Positions 12,998 to 26,438 are shown, counted from the first letter of the stretch. The stretch: 64,000 nt of DNA from Edaphochlamys debaryana (GCA_016858145.1 JAEHOE010000071.1:310001-374000); one strand, 5' to 3'. Translations and numbers: made by a program. The notes: generated from the letters alone by a model not told the origin.

Positions 12998-15900
12998 ATG
13001 GGGCAGAGGAGCAGGGAGCGCCCTGTAGGCGCGACGATGCACGTATGGCTCGGCATCATCGCAATACTGGCGCTCGTTGCGGCGTCAGCGCAGGCTGCAG
13101 GTAGGACACAGCCATATGCAGATGAATTGCATTATGCCTCGCCGTGGCCGTGGAGACGAGTGACGAGTGCCGGAGCTGGGCATGCCGCCTGCCGCTGGGT
13201 CTTCTGGGTTGCCGAGCCTCAGAGTGTCGGGTTTCTGGAACTCTGTCACGAAACAACCACTCTGGGGGCTTGGCGGAGGTTGCCCGCCGACCGCGTCATC
13301 CTTCCAATTTTGCGCGCTCGGCCGACAGCACTTGCGATTGTGACGTTTTTGCTGCCTGTTGTGTTCGCTTTGCAGCGATGCAGCTGCACGTACGCGACAG
13401 CTTTGTCGGCCTTCATATATAAAACGGCCACGGTAACCCACTTCACCCCCTGGCCCTCACCGCCCCTTGCTGCAGACCCGCCAGTCCGGGGTTACGCCTC
13501 GCGGTGTGGCTCCTCTGGATTCACCCTCGACCTTGACGCCAACGTTTGCCCCGAAGGCTATGACTGTTTTGACATGATGCGATCTAAGGGGCGTATAAAC
13601 GTAGAGTACCGCCTGGTGTACGCGTCCGCCGACGGCACTCTCAGCAGCGGCGACAACGCGCTGACGCTTTGGTGCGAGTTCCAGACCGGCGGCCGACCCC
13701 AGCTATACATTGAGTTTGAGAAGGCGGTGACGCTTGAGTCAGGCCAGGTGAAGACCGGGGAGCGGCTTAAGGGGGGGCAGGGGGCAGCGGGCAGGTGGGT
13801 GCGGGAGGCAGGCAGACAGAACTCCGTACCAGACGGCTTGGACCTGGAGGGTTCTAGAACCACGTGGCAGCAGCATCGGCAGCGCAGAGTATGCTTTGCC
13901 TTTGTTTTCATGCACGCCGGCCCCCATCCCCCCTGCCTTGACACCACCAGCCAACCTTTCTTAACCCTGCCGCCCGCCCGCCGTAACCCTGGCTTCTTTT
14001 CCCTGCCAGGCCTTTGTCCTACAGCAGAAGAACTTCTCTTGCATGGACCAGTAAGGCGTGCCGGTTGCAGACCTGTTAGGCAGTAGGCGCTGCGTAGCTA
14101 GGATGGACGGGATCTAGGGGCCTACGAGGCGTTCCGAGGCATTATGCCGGCTCTGGGTCCACACAGCCGCGCGCAATCCTCAGCTACCTGCCTACTTAAA
14201 GGCTACTGGATGGGGCTGCCTTCTATCTACCGAACCCACACCTTGCCGCTGCCGCTTTCATTCCCTCAACAGAGAATGGAAGGAGGCCATGCGCTTTAAG
14301 CCTGCGGGCCCGGTATCCTTCCTCTTTGTTCAGAAGGGAGTGCCGGGCGTTGCTTGCGAGGGTGAGTCCTGCCGGGCATTGGTCCCCGTGGGTCGAAGCC
14401 CCTGATGGCGGTGCATTTGTCGCTGGCCTTGTGTCGTTGGCCCCTCTCTGTGCCTGGTGGCCCACGCCTGTCCAACTGACCGGACCACCCGTGGCGTCCA
14501 CAGTGCCCACCCCGTCCCCTCCGCGCTGGCCCACTCGGCCACCCAGCCCTCCCGATGCACCAGGTGGGCTTGAAAGAGCTCTGGAAAGGAGGGGCTACAA
14601 GGCCCGCATAGGGGGGTTGGAGAGGCAGGGGCTTGCACGGCGGCGTGGTACATCCCCAAGAGAGCTGCGGGGTGGTGGTGCAATACGAGGAAGACAAAGG
14701 TTTGCACGAGGGGCCTGGTTGCATATGTCTGGCCGCTCGTTCAGTAAGCATTTCATGCCGTGGCCCTTTCCTGGCTTGAACCCACAGACTTCCCCGCGCT
14801 CGCCGTGCCTCCCAACGCACCGCCTTTGCCCGAGGGCCCCCCACTCCGTGAGTTACGGCTGAACGCCATAGCCTCAATGCTTCGACCTGCATGGCGGCCC
14901 ATGCCCCGCCCCCACTCACCCGTTGTGCCGCTTCCTGGCCTGCCCCTTACGTCCAATGCAGTTACACCGGTCGTCTTTCGCACATATGTGCCCAAGATGT
15001 GCATTGCAGCGGGCGAGGCCGCCAGCGGTACAGCTCTGCGCCAAGACGAGTGCGACGGCTCCACAGCCCAGGTGTTCCACCCTGAGCCTACCGGTGTGTC
15101 TGAGCACTGGGTTCTATGCTGTATCTCACTCACACCAGCTACACGAGTCCTAACAAAGTAGTGGTTACATGAATGACTAGCTAGGTGCGTTGAAAGAACG
15201 GCCCTGGTGGACTCTGACCTCCCCTTCTCTCCCCCACTGCTCCCCCAGCCGGCGGCGCCTTCAGGTTCAGGAGCGCCGCCAACCCCTCCTTATGCTGGGC
15301 CCTGCTGGGGAACGCATCGGCCCGCGGCGACACGGTGCTCGGCCTGGCGCCATGCACGGGGGGCGGCAGCGAGCAAGAGTTCGCCTCAGACGGTCAGAAG
15401 TACCGCTTCTACGACCACTTCGTCGAAGGGTGCGTCCAGTAGTGGCTGGGAACGCCCGGGAACGGGTCATCGCAAAGTGCCTCGTGCTTACATGGTTATT
15501 GAGCGGGTGCTCTCTTGCGTCGGGGACGAGTGATGACGGGCTGTGACTTGTCAGCTGTACTAGTGGGCGAAAGGCCTGACGTGGCTTATCCGCGTGTAAC
15601 CTCCCGTTTCACACCTCGGCCCCCACCCCGCCGTCACCCTACGCCAGGTGGAAGCTGCACCACGCCGCCACGGGCTCGTGCGCTGCGGTGGAGCAGGCGG
15701 GAGCCGAGGAAGGCCTGCCCGGCAGCGGCGCGGCAGTGATGGTGTCGCCCTGCGGCGATGGCGTGGAGCGGGAGATGGCGAGCGTCCTCAACATCATCCC
15801 AGCAGGTGGGATTCATCTGTTAGGAGGTCTTGTGGCAGGTGCCCCGATAGGGGTGAGGGCGCGAATCTAGCGTGGGTTTCAAGCGGAAAGTGTTCAGGTT

Positions 15901-18900
15901 TCGGGGGAGTCCGGGGGAAGGGCAGGGAAGGGCGTGCGTGGGTCGCAGAAAGAGCCCTGCTTGCACCCGGGCAGACCGAGGGCGTTTGACCGCCACCTAG
16001 CAAGGAGCCAACTCACGCGTGCGTACCCTACACCCCATGCAGGCCTGCCACCTGCCCTAGTCCCTGAGTGCGCTTACTTCGATGCACTCAATGGGATGAT
16101 CACGTATCCCTACGGAGGTGCGTGCGCTTGCCCACGCCCAGCCCCAACGGACAGCTAGCAGTGGGTCTCGCTGTCACATGCTAGCTTGTGGCCCTCAAGC
16201 TAGGCTGCTGCTTGAAGCGGGTGTGCTATGTGAGCTGCTGGCAAGCGCTCGAGCGGGAACCCCGTTTGGGTTTGCCCCCTAAAACTGCTGCCCTTGCTCC
16301 GGCCCCTCTCGACTCCCCTGCGCAGTGCCGCTTCCGCCGTCGCCACCGACCAGGCCGGCGGGGCCCCTGCCTCCGTCCTTCCCACCCAGCACGCCAGACA
16401 ACGGCCCAGCTGAGCCTCCGTCGTTCGGTGACGAGCCCCCCGTGGCTCCGCCAATGACCCCCGCCAACCCTGACCCCCCGGAGGCCGCACCTCCCCCAAT
16501 TGACGCTCCGTACAACTACTACCTGAAACCGACGGGCTGGGCCGACGCAGCCCGGCCCGGTCAGGTGCTCGGCCTGGCTAACGGCTGCTCGTACGACAGC
16601 AGGCCGGGAGAGGCGTACGGCAGCCTGCGGATGGACGGCGAGGAGTGCTTTGGCATCTTGCCTGACGACCTCGCGAGCTGGAACGCGTCCGCAGCGGCCG
16701 CGTGGTCGATCGTCGCAATCTTCAAGCCGGAGCTGTCAGTCAACGACCTGACGCTTGTTAGCATGAGCCGAACGCGCAGCGACGACCGAAAGCAGCTGCT
16801 GTTGGGGGAGCTGTTCACCGGCCTGTCAGACGGGGAGTCCGAGGCCATGCGCGACATGTCCCGTCTGGATCAGGGCTACCCACGTGGCGTGTGGCAGATG
16901 GCGGCCTATGTGCGGGAGGAAGGCGGCGACGTGGGATACATGTATGACTCGATCCAGGGAAGCGCCGTACGGCGCACCAACCGCTGGATCCTGCAGGATG
17001 CTCTGCCCGTGGGCGCGGATAACTTCGTCATTGGGGCGGATCTGAAACACGAGTGAGTTGGGGGTGGTGCGGGCATCATGTACATGAAAGGTTTGGGGCT
17101 AGGGGTGCTGCAGAGTGGGGGTGGCATGGTTGCTTTACATCCATGCGTGCCTGGCGGATGTGCACTCAACCCGGAGGTTTGAGGCAAACGTGCATGGCTG
17201 GAGCTCCAGTCGCCTGCCCGGGGGCTGAGGGTAGATAGCTTGTGCCGCCAAGCAAGGCACCAATCAAGGGCAGCGGCCAGGGTGCACCAGCAGGGGGAAA
17301 AGCAGGAGCAGGAAGAAGCAAGGCTCAAACATTTGATTTGGACACTCGCCCTTATTGCACCCTCTACGCACTCCATGCCCTCGCCTGGCAGGAGTGAGCC
17401 CTTCAAGGGCCACATCGGTGCGATCCTGGTCTACAACCGCTCGCTGGGCCTCCAGCAGCTCAACCGCATCTACGAGCTTTACGCGCCCCGCTTTGGTTGG
17501 GCCGTCTACGGTGAGAAGCATTGCTGGGTGCTGGGCCTGCAAGCACGGGGGGCGAGTTTGGCATCTGTGCCGTGCCGTACCGTGCCGCGCCGTACCGTGT
17601 GCGTGCAGAGAGCGTAGCACTCTTTTCACAAGGCCTTTCAGCTTGCTGCTGCCCCTCTTTGCCTCCTGCGTCCGCAGACTTGGAGACCGCCCCGCCGGAT
17701 TCCTGGGGCCAGCACGCGCCCCCGCCCATGGAGGAGGGCCCCCCTCCCTCCCACCCCGACGACTCCCCCATGGACATGGTCCCCTCGGTGCCGCCCGTGT
17801 ACCCTGGCAGCAGCGGCCCCCCCCCCTCGGACGAGCCACCTGCCTACGGCGTGCCCTTTGCGCCGGCCTACCCCGCCCAGCCCCCGCACCCGCGCGCACC
17901 CATTGTTCTCCGCCGCCCGGCCATGCCTCCGAGCGAGCCGCCTGGTCCTCCTGGTGATGCGATTCCGCCACGTCACGAGGACTCTGCACCGCCGCCAAGA
18001 TCTCCTCTACCCGCGGGTGAGCCAAGCATCGGCCCCGTGCGTGCCGCCCCAAGCCAGCCGCTTGAAGCCAAGGCACATCAGCCCTAAGGCGTCTAACACC
18101 TACCCCCTGCACGTTCATCCTTCTCCATACCTTAGCTCACCCTAACCCTACCCCGTGTGTGTGTGCTAATCCCAACCTGTGCCCGTATACCTTTGCAGGC
18201 GGCTTGCAGTGCAACGGCACCAGCCTGGCCCGCGGCCCCTTTGGCAACCGCACCGGCGGCGCTGGCTTTTCGGACTATGCCTTCACGGAGGAGGGCAAGG
18301 AGGCCATCAGCCGCGTCGCCTGGGTGGTTGGGGACTACGTGGCGGGCCTCCAGGTGGGTGGACTGGTCGCGGCGTTCCGACGTGGGGGCGCGGAGTGCGA
18401 GGGCGCTGAGGGCGGGGGGCATGGGGCGGCGCTTAGATTCCCACGCCGCTCGGGCGAGCCAGGATTCATTTGACGGATGTCCGTCGGGTCTGGGCACCTC
18501 GCCCTGTTCATCAGCCGCTGTACTACCCCGATCTCCTGGCAACCCCACGCCCTTACCCCTGATCCGCCCCCTCGCCCTGGGCCCACACGCCCCCAGCTCA
18601 CCTACGGCGCTATCGCCACCCCCCTGCGCGGCAGCTTCAGCGCACCTGTCAAGGGCTCGGTCAGCCTCGACCAGGGAGAGTACATCACCGCTGTTCAGGT
18701 CGTGATGGGCCGCAACGTGGGCTCCGAAACCATCGACGGGCTCTACATGACAACCAGCGACGCTCAAGTTATTGCGATCGGTGCCAAACCCAGGACGAAG
18801 CGCACCACCACGATCAATATCACCCCCTGCCCTTCTAAAACCGGCACGCGAGTGGTGCTCAAGCACATCAGCGGCCGAGCCGCGGCGTCATACCTCAACG

Positions 18901-18944
18901 CGGTGACGTTTGTGTGGGGCGAGGTGCCGTACCGGCAAGAGTGA
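12998..18944 (+). CDS. Gene B: secreted N-domain / beta-trefoil / LamG-like / jacalin-like lectin protein, 952 aa
   Basis: Fifteen exons: 12998-13100, 13476-13747, 14010-14050, 14273-14361, 14504-14563, 14788-14847, 14962-15093, 15249-15429, 15648-15805, 16043-16117, 16326-17052, 17392-17510, 17678-18016, 18199-18353, 18597-18944. They sum to 2,859 nt with GT-AG borders. ATG 12998 is chosen for its AACC-ATG-G context; an in-frame ATG at 13037 sits directly before the hydrophobic signal core and is a possible alternative. Domains: signal about 1-34; N-domain 35-168; Pro-rich 169-208; beta-trefoil 209-365 (FRFRSAANPSLCW, then GGGSEQEF); LamG-like 366-672 with a Pro-rich start (ends VYNRSLGLQQLNRIYELYA); Pro-rich 673-785; jacalin-like 786-952 (RGPFGNRTGGAGFSD). 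There is no EGF exon, and the trefoil is split into one more exon than in C, D and E. No membrane anchor; likely cell-wall or extracellular. Confidence 0.88.
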
Positions 18945-20108
18945 GTCGGGGTGGGCAGTGGAGGGCATGGACGCCTTGACACCGGGCAGAAGAGGCTTGC
19001 GGGCCCCGCCGGGGGGCTAGACCTTGGGCTGCGCACCCTGTCGTTCAGACCAGGCACACCTACCCAACGTCATGGCAACTTCCATGTGATCACGCCCCCG
19101 GTTCTCATCTTTCCCCTTCAGGTTTGCGGGGCCACCCATGCGCCGCTGCATGCGTCGCTGCTAGCTTCCCGGGAGGAAGCGCACGGGAGTGGCATGACAC
19201 CCATGGCTAGGCTGAGCCTAGCTTGCTTTAGACCCATGATGGGTTGCATGCCGGAACAGCCCTGTGGTCATGACTGGGGCCGGGCCGCCGGCGGGCTGGG
19301 CACGTCGTGTTGTTCGTTGCGCTACCGCTGCTCAGGTGGATGCATGTGGCGACCAAGTTCAGATATCTTTCGTAATTATGTGGGTTGCGGCGGGTGTCGT
19401 AAGCATGCATTGTGAGCGCCGATAAGGGAGTGGCCCTTCTTGCCGGCGGCGTTACACTTAGCCGGTCAGCGTTGATGGTTCCCTGGGATGGTGCATGATG
19501 ATGTTGCCCATGCCCACGGCTTCTTGCTTTATGCCCGCCAAAGGCCCAGGGGTCGTTGAGGACTGCAAGGTCATGTATCCGCTCGAAACCTCCCACACCA
19601 CGTGCTTATCGCCTCATCACCCAATTGGCCTACCGTGGCCTTGAGCCCTGAAAGCAATGGAAAGTAGAGAGCAGCACCCCATGTCCGAGGCAATCAATGG
19701 CAGCGGGTTTACACTCGAACAACCCGGCCGCAATCAATACCACGAAGGTACTTGCGTATGCACATCAGCATGAGACTACTGCCTGCTGGCCCACCTCCGC
19801 CCCCTCTGTCCAGGGCTTTCTGCGCTAAAACTTGGTGCGGACCTTTTTCACTATCGGTGGTGCCTAAGTCCTTGCATACTTGCATACTTGAAAAAATTCT
19901 CGATGCGGATGCCTATGTACGGCGTACGGCAGGGAAGCCGTTGTGTGCGTGTCCCTCATCATGCATGTGCACAATAGTAGATTCGACATGGCAGCGCGTT
20001 CGTGCCTACCAGCAAACATTGGATTAATGATCGGTAATAGGGCAGAGAATCGTCGTGCCCTCTGGGATTGCACTGTGCAGACCCCAGTCAAATTAGCCCG
20101 TAGCTAGC
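18945..20108. other. Convergent intergenic region between genes B and C
   Basis: Holds the 3' UTRs of B (plus) and C (minus). Apart from a candidate polyadenylation signal for C, I see no gene, RNA or repeat in it. No TGTAA was found on the plus strand for B. Confidence 0.55.
19709..19713 (-). terminator. Candidate TGTAA polyadenylation signal of gene C
   Basis: TGTAA on the minus strand about 400 nt downstream of the C stop codon, the first occurrence after the stop. TGTAA is the usual signal in Chlamydomonas and Volvox. The use of this one is inferred. Confidence 0.4.
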
Positions 20109-23100
20109 TTATGCCTCCCCTGACACCTCTGCCCACACAAAGGTCACGGCATTAACGCCGAAGGTGCTGGCGCGCCCCGTGATGTACTGGAGAACCACCA
20201 TCCGATCCGGCATGGAGGGGCAGGGCGTGATGGTGATCCCCGTCTGGAGAGACGGAGCGCCGATGACAATGGTCCGCTTGCGAGTCGTGAGGGTGAGGCC
20301 ATCGATAACCTCGACCCCGTTACGGTACCCCAACACCGCGTGGACCGAGATGATGCGCTCCCCGGCATCCAGGTCCACCGCTGCTTTGTTGGGGCTGTCG
20401 CTGCTGCCACGGCGCGGGGCGGCAAAGACGCCGTACGTGAACTGAGGGGAGGGAGCGAGGGGCACAGGGCAGAGACGGCGAATGTCAGCTGGGGGCAACT
20501 ATTGATTGGTCCTACAGAGCCCCCATACGTAAGGGGGACCCTTCTAATCCTTCAGATCCCACACGCTCTTCTTCCCCGTCCACTTTGCCAGCTGAAAGAC
20601 CTCTCACGCCCGGTGCATCTGCCCTTTTGGGGGCTTAGAAGGCTAGGAGCTACTGCCCTTGCTGCTGCACGTCCCGTCGTGGCTGTCACGCCAGCTGACA
20701 GGATCCTTCCGGCCCCGCCACGTGGCCTGTCACTCCCTCGCTCGCCCGTGCGCCCACCTGAATGCCAATCACGGAGGAGTCGTCCACGGCCCACGCCACA
20801 CGCGTGATGGGCTCCCTGCCCTCGTCTGTGTAAGCCCAGTCCGAGAAGGCACTGCCTCCCGTACGGTTGCCATACGGCCCGCGGGTCAGGCCCATGCCAT
20901 CGCACAGAACTGCAAGGTGGTAGCAAGCGAGGAAAGGAGCTGGATAAGTACATGTGGTTGTGGCAGGGGCGGGGCTTATCATGAAACCGAGCAGATGCAT
21001 GCGGCAGCGGGGTTCCTCACTTGGCTCTGGTGGAGGCAAGGAAGGCAGCGGCGGGCTTAGAGGCGGACGCCTTAGAGGCGCCGGGCTAAGAGGTGGCGGC
21101 GGGCTGTTCCTCGGCGGGACAAGGGACACGCCTGGCTGGCTTGGGGGAGGGGAGCTGGATGGCGCACTCCAGTCTGCGTGGAAGGGCCGAGTCAACACGC
21201 GAGGAGCGAGCTCAAGATGCAGGGGGGAAGAGTGAAGCCGAGCGTGCGTGAGGCGGATATAGGCAGGGTTGGCAGGAGGATCCAACGGGTTATGAGTGCC
21301 ACTCATTCCAGTGGACTTCAATCCAACCTTGGTTACGGGTCCATAGCCATCCTACTCTCGACCAGACCAGCCCCCACGCTTGGCCCCCTGCCTGCGCCTG
21401 AATAGCAACCACCTTGCGGGCTCCAGTTGAAGCGGCGCCCGTAATTGTTGTAGATGCGGTTCAGTTGGGCAACGTCCAGTGAGCGGTTGTAGACCAGGGC
21501 AACGGCGATGCGGCCCTGCAGGAACTTGTCCCTGCGGGTGTCAAGCAAACGGAGCCGCACGGAAGCGGGGAAAGGGGCGTGGTCAGGCAACGTCCGTCCC
21601 TTGACCACGCCAGGAGGTTGAGCTGCTCTAGTGCTCAGCACCCCTTGCGCTTTGTGTCCGCCGGTCCAGCCAAGCAACTCACCAGTCCCGGTAATCAGCG
21701 CCCAGCATAAAGCTGTCGGCACCCACAGAAATGGGGATGGCGTCGCTCCATGTGCGCATGTACGGCGCAGATGATCCCTCGTACGCCACGTGCATGAACC
21801 CCTCCTTGCCGCCCGCCTGCCGTACATAGGAGGCCATGATCCACTGCTCGCGTGGAGGGCTGGGGATCGAGCCCTGCATCGCATAGCTGCCCTTGTCGTA
21901 CACAAACGTCTCGCCTTCGCCAAACAACAACTCATCGTCAAAGTCGGAGGGTGTACGGCTGATGTGGACGAGCGCGTTCTCGCCGGCAGAAGCATCAAGC
22001 TTGTACACCACGACAATGGAGAACGCCGCCTCGCTCGAAGTGTTCCAGCCGACAAGGTCCCTTGGCAAGATGCCGAAGCAGCTCTCGCCATCCATCTTCA
22101 GGCTGCCATACCCTCCGCTTAAGGGAGCGCTGTCCAACTCGCAGTTTGACGCCAAGCCCAGGACCTGTCCCGGCCGTACGGCATCAGCCCAGCCAGATAG
22201 GTACGGGGTCTTGGCGTAGTCATCTTGGTAATCAAACGGTGGAGGGGCATCGGCAAAAAATCCTTCCCATGGGGGAGAGGTAACGCTGTGCATCGAGGGC
22301 TCGGGCTCAGCAGGGAAAGGAGGGTAGTCTGGCGTGTAGGGGCCATCAGCAGGGAACGGGGCGTAGTCGGGGGTGAAGGGGGGGTTCGAGGAGTAGGGGT
22401 ACGTGGGGAGGTTGGGAGTGTTGCCAGGGCCACTGGTGGACAGCTCGCGGCGGCGCCTGAGCTCAGGGCGCATGGACGGAGGCGGGGACGGCCGTGGAGC
22501 CAGCTGCGGCGGGCTGGGGTCGTCATAGTAGTCATAGTTGTCACCTGCGGGCATGAGAGCACTGGCATGAAAGCCCGCTCTACTGTTGGCGATGAGTTGC
22601 TAGCTAGCTGCGGGAACGCATGCGGCTTAGCTCACCGCGCCAGATCATCCCGTTCAGGGCATCGAAATGGGCGCACTCAGGGACCAGGTCCTGTGGCAGG
22701 CCTGTGGGTTGCCATACCCGGTTGCACAAAGTAAGGTAGAGTGAGCCGCTCCCAGCGCTGTCAGTTGGCCTAGCCAACACAGGAAGCACGGTACCGGTAT
22801 AGCGGTCAGCTGACAATCAAGCAACAACAGCCCAAGCATTGGGGCGCCCTCGCTCCCCAGCAGCAAGGCCGGCAATGCTCCTCAAGGCAAGCTAGCTCCC
22901 TCGCCCTACCCGCCGGAATGATGTCCATGATGCAGGAGGCGTTGTCTGCCGGAGCTAGCATCATAAGCCTGGACCCGGGATAGAAGCCCACACACTTCTG
23001 CATGCCCATCGACACAGGGAAAAACTTCCAGCCGCCACCGTCCTTGTAGTTGTACCGCATGTTGTCAGAAACGAAGTCTTGCTCATGCCCGCCCCCCGCG

Positions 23101-25595
23101 CAGGGAGCCAGCTCCAGTGAGCTGTTGTCCGGCATGACGCTCCAGCAGTTGGCGGGGTTGGCAGAGCTCCTGAACCGGTACGCGCCACCGGCTTTGTGGG
23201 CAAAGGCGGGATGGGGAGGGGGGGCAGCATAGGTTATGCAAGCGTTAGAAAGGTATGGAGCTTTACAATATCCCGTTGGGTGCGGTACAGGTAATACAGG
23301 TGCCCGTGATACACACGCGCAGCAGCTGCTGTGCAGTGGGCACTGTGCGTGGTGGCGAGTCCCACCTTGGCAACTAACGCGCAGCCCGGTACCATGCACG
23401 GTGTACCCACCTGAGCGCTCAGGGATGAAGACTTGGCTCTTGTAGCCCACGCACGGGTCTTGCGCTATCCAGTAGCCCGGCCTTGCCGTGCCCTCCACCC
23501 CCGCGTTGACGCACATGCCATCCATGAAGGTGCGGAGAGTTACTGGCGTATCTGGGGGAACAAGTGAAGGGGAGGAAAGGTGAGGCTCGATGAGTTGACG
23601 TAACGCGCAGCCATCCACAGGCGACAATTAGGAGGACCCAGAGAGGGTTACGAGAAAGGCGGCGCACGGGTCGGACGCACCAAGCGGAGGAGTGGAGGGC
23701 TTGGCCGGGGCGCTCGGGAGCCAATCTCCGGGTAGAGGTGGCTGGGCGGGTCGGTGGGGAGGTGGGCTGCGTGGAGGAGGACCTGTTGGGCGGAGAAGCA
23801 GCGTAGCCGGCAGCTTCGGCGAACTGCGTTATGAAAGTTATATGTACCATCTACCTCTGCCCGTCTCGACAAACAGACGACCCGATCATGCGCCCAACGC
23901 ACCCGACCTCCTGGGGTAGTTCGGTCCCCAAGGAAAGGAGGGCGGTCGGCTGGGGGGCGCCGGCATGGGGTCTGCAGCGCAGATGCCGTAAAGTCAGCAC
24001 ATGCACGCAAGGCATATAAGGACAGAGGCACCCGATCGAAGAAGCCCGGAACGGCTGCTTACTGTCGCAGGGCAGCTCGGGGACCCCCTCGGCGATGAAG
24101 AGGAAGGTCACCGTGGCATTGGGCTCGAGGAACAGGACGTCCTCCCAGTCCCTGGCGGCGGGGGCAGCGGGTAGGTGGGAGGGGGCCGGGGGTCAAGCTT
24201 GGGCCAGACATTTGGCGGATGAAGCAAAAGTGGTCACGCCTTGGCTACTTGCCAACTGACGCGCGACAACCCCAGGCCCCGGCACTCACTGGTCCATGCA
24301 GCTGAGGTTCCTCTGCTGGAGAACGAAGGCCTGGACGGAAGTAACAAAGGGGATTCATACGCATGCATGGTCGCTGCATGAGAGGCCATCAGGGCTCTGC
24401 ATGAAATCGATTAGATAGAGGGCGCAGGATCGACTGGGAAGCTTTATGAGCGGAAGGGGCTAGCCCCGGGCAGGGCCTGCAGTACTTAGCCAATACCAGC
24501 ACCCACCCACCTGCCCCTCCTCCAGCGTGACAGGCTCCGAGAATTCGATGTACAGCTGGGGAATGCGGTAAGTCCTATCGACGCAGTCCAGGGTGAGGGC
24601 GCTCTCGCCGCTGCTCCGGCTGCCGTTGCCGTACTCGTACACTAGGCGGAACTCCGCGTTCACCCTGCCCCAGCCAATCATCCATGGGCAGCTTGTTGTC
24701 GCGCCGACACATACACCGTTGTCGTGCATCTGAGATGCGGCCCCGGCTGAGCCGCATTGCGCCTCGTTACCAATTACAGGGGGGTCATCGCCGAACAGCA
24801 GTGATGACCCATGAAGGAGAGCCCGCGCGGGAGGGGCGTGCTCTGCGGGCGGGGCAGGGAATAGGGCTTCGGTGACGACGATGTATGGCGGTAACAAAGT
24901 TGTCCGTGTCAGCATGCGACTGCACGTGTACCAAAGTCAATGGGTCGCACGTCGCGGTGGGAACAAGCGGGACATTGGGGCCTCTGTGCATGGGCATCGG
25001 CACGATGCGGGTCTCGCAGGCTCAGTGCAGGTCGGTATGGCGAAATTATATGTTATGACCGCGAAGCACGTCGTGGCCAGGGCCCCTTGTTATGGCCGGT
25101 AATCGCTCGGTCCGCCCCGAAGTTGGGTATCCCCATAATCCCCAACGCCGCATGGCTCGGATTCTGCACGAGATACCGACACGATGCAGCCCTGAAACTG
25201 GACATAACTGCTGGCGCAACCGCAAAGACCGTTTCGGCCGAGAGTCACGCCGCGCTTGCCTTGACAGGTCCGGGTGCTGTTGTGCCAACGATGTGAGGGC
25301 TCCACGCAGGTGCATTGATAGAGCTCGCCGACCTGAGAGCAAATGCCCTCCCCGCAGAGGCTCGGCGTGCACTCCCCATGGTCTGCAATTATGAGTAACA
25401 TATATAATGCTTCAGTTCGACATTCAGATGATCAGTCAGGGGGCCCCGGGAGCCCGCTCAATTGACGGATCGCAACCGTCTTTCTTCACCCTGCAGCAGA
25501 CGAGGCGCCTTGAGCATTTGAGACCTACTTGGCGGCAGCTGTGCGCTCACGGCAGCTGCTCCTATAGCGACGCCCAGCAAGGTCGCGAAAAGCAT
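20109..25595 (-). CDS. Gene C: secreted EGF / N-domain / beta-trefoil / LamG-like / jacalin-like lectin protein, 976 aa
   Basis: Fifteen exons: 25595-25529, 25382-25260, 24842-24511, 24330-24290, 24151-24063, 23971-23903, 23782-23681, 23551-23411, 23191-22910, 22701-22636, 22544-21683, 21531-21413, 21173-21021, 20909-20758, 20441-20109; total 2,931 nt. The start at 25595 gives a signal peptide (MLFATLLGVAIGAAAVSA) matching D and E; an in-frame ATG at 25640 is less likely. Domains: EGF-like 23-63 (six Cys); N-domain 64-217; Pro-rich 218-274; beta-trefoil 275-415; LamG-like 416-764, with a Tyr/Pro-rich start and the Cys pair near NCELD and ESCFG; Pro-rich 765-815; jacalin-like 816-976 (RGPYGNRTGGSAFSD; ends FVWAEVSGEA). 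The intron after the EGF exon has a GC donor. Parts of the 3' end are nearly identical to D. Role inferred as extracellular carbohydrate binding. Confidence 0.88.
24843..25259 (-). other. GC-AG intron of gene C, after the EGF exon
   Basis: The donor reads CAAG/GCAAGC and the acceptor CCGCAG/AGCAC. Using GC keeps phase 1 into the N-domain exon. The same donor is found at the same site in D and E. AG/GCAAG is the usual context of minor GC-AG introns spliced by the U2 machinery. Confidence 0.75.
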
Positions 25596-26047
25596 TTCTG
25601 CTCTGGTCCGAACTCTACAAAGCTTTCCTCTTTCGTGCATAGTATGTCAGCTGTATGGGTGTAACGGCATGGCTTATGTCCTCTGAGGCTGTGGTGCCCG
25701 CTCTCCCCCCCAACAGCCTGGGCCCAGTGGGCCTCCTTCATCGCGCCGCAAGTCGGGCGGAAGCCGACACTTCGCGCAGGCCCAGGAGCTGGCGGCCGCG
25801 GCCCGCACTTGCTGCGTGCCTGCCTTCACCTTTCCCGTCGACCTTTACTCGCCTTCGTACCCGAGAGGCCAAGTGACTCGCCTCTACGAAGGCCGTACAC
25901 TGCACTCGCTCCTCAAGTGCCGCAGAGCTATGGTTACTGCATCATTGCCACGGGCTTGGGCTGCTGAGACCGGATGGCCTGGACAGGGCCCTGGGGTGGG
26001 GAATCGCTGGCAGGGCCACGGATGCCTCCCGGCCGCTCGGCATGAAG

Positions 26048-26085
26048 TGAGGGAGAAGCTGTAGGGTGAGGGAGAAGCTGTAGGG
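26048..26085. repeat. Two tandem copies of a 19-bp unit
   Basis: The unit TGAGGGAGAAGCTGTAGGG occurs twice without a spacer, upstream of gene C. No function is visible. Confidence 0.85.
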
Positions 26086-26419
26086 TTTGGCCGTGACTGA
26101 GGAGGGAGATGTGCGTTACATGCCCCACGTTGAGGTGATGGATGGTCTTCACTAGATCTCTTTCGGAGCCCGGGTAGGGGCCCTGCCGTTCAAACTAGGG
26201 GGCGGCGTGCTGGCTTGCAGGGGGTAAGCCCGTGAGGTTGGCTGTCAAGCCACTGCGTTCAGCTGCCGTGTACCCCGCTGGGGTCCCTCATTGTAACCAC
26301 CGAGGACTGTAGGGGGGAGCGAGACGAGCGATGGTAAAGGTGCCTGAGCAGGACGGAAGAGGTGCCTGGTGCGTGCCCTGTGCCCTGTGCCCTGTGCCCC
26401 CCTCCCCACCTGCCCCGGA

Positions 26420-26438
26420 CCCCCCCCCCCCCCCCCCC
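26420..26438. repeat. Poly(C) run, 19 bp
   Basis: Uninterrupted C run on the plus strand in the C-D intergenic region. It may be an assembly-sensitive spot. Confidence 0.9.
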
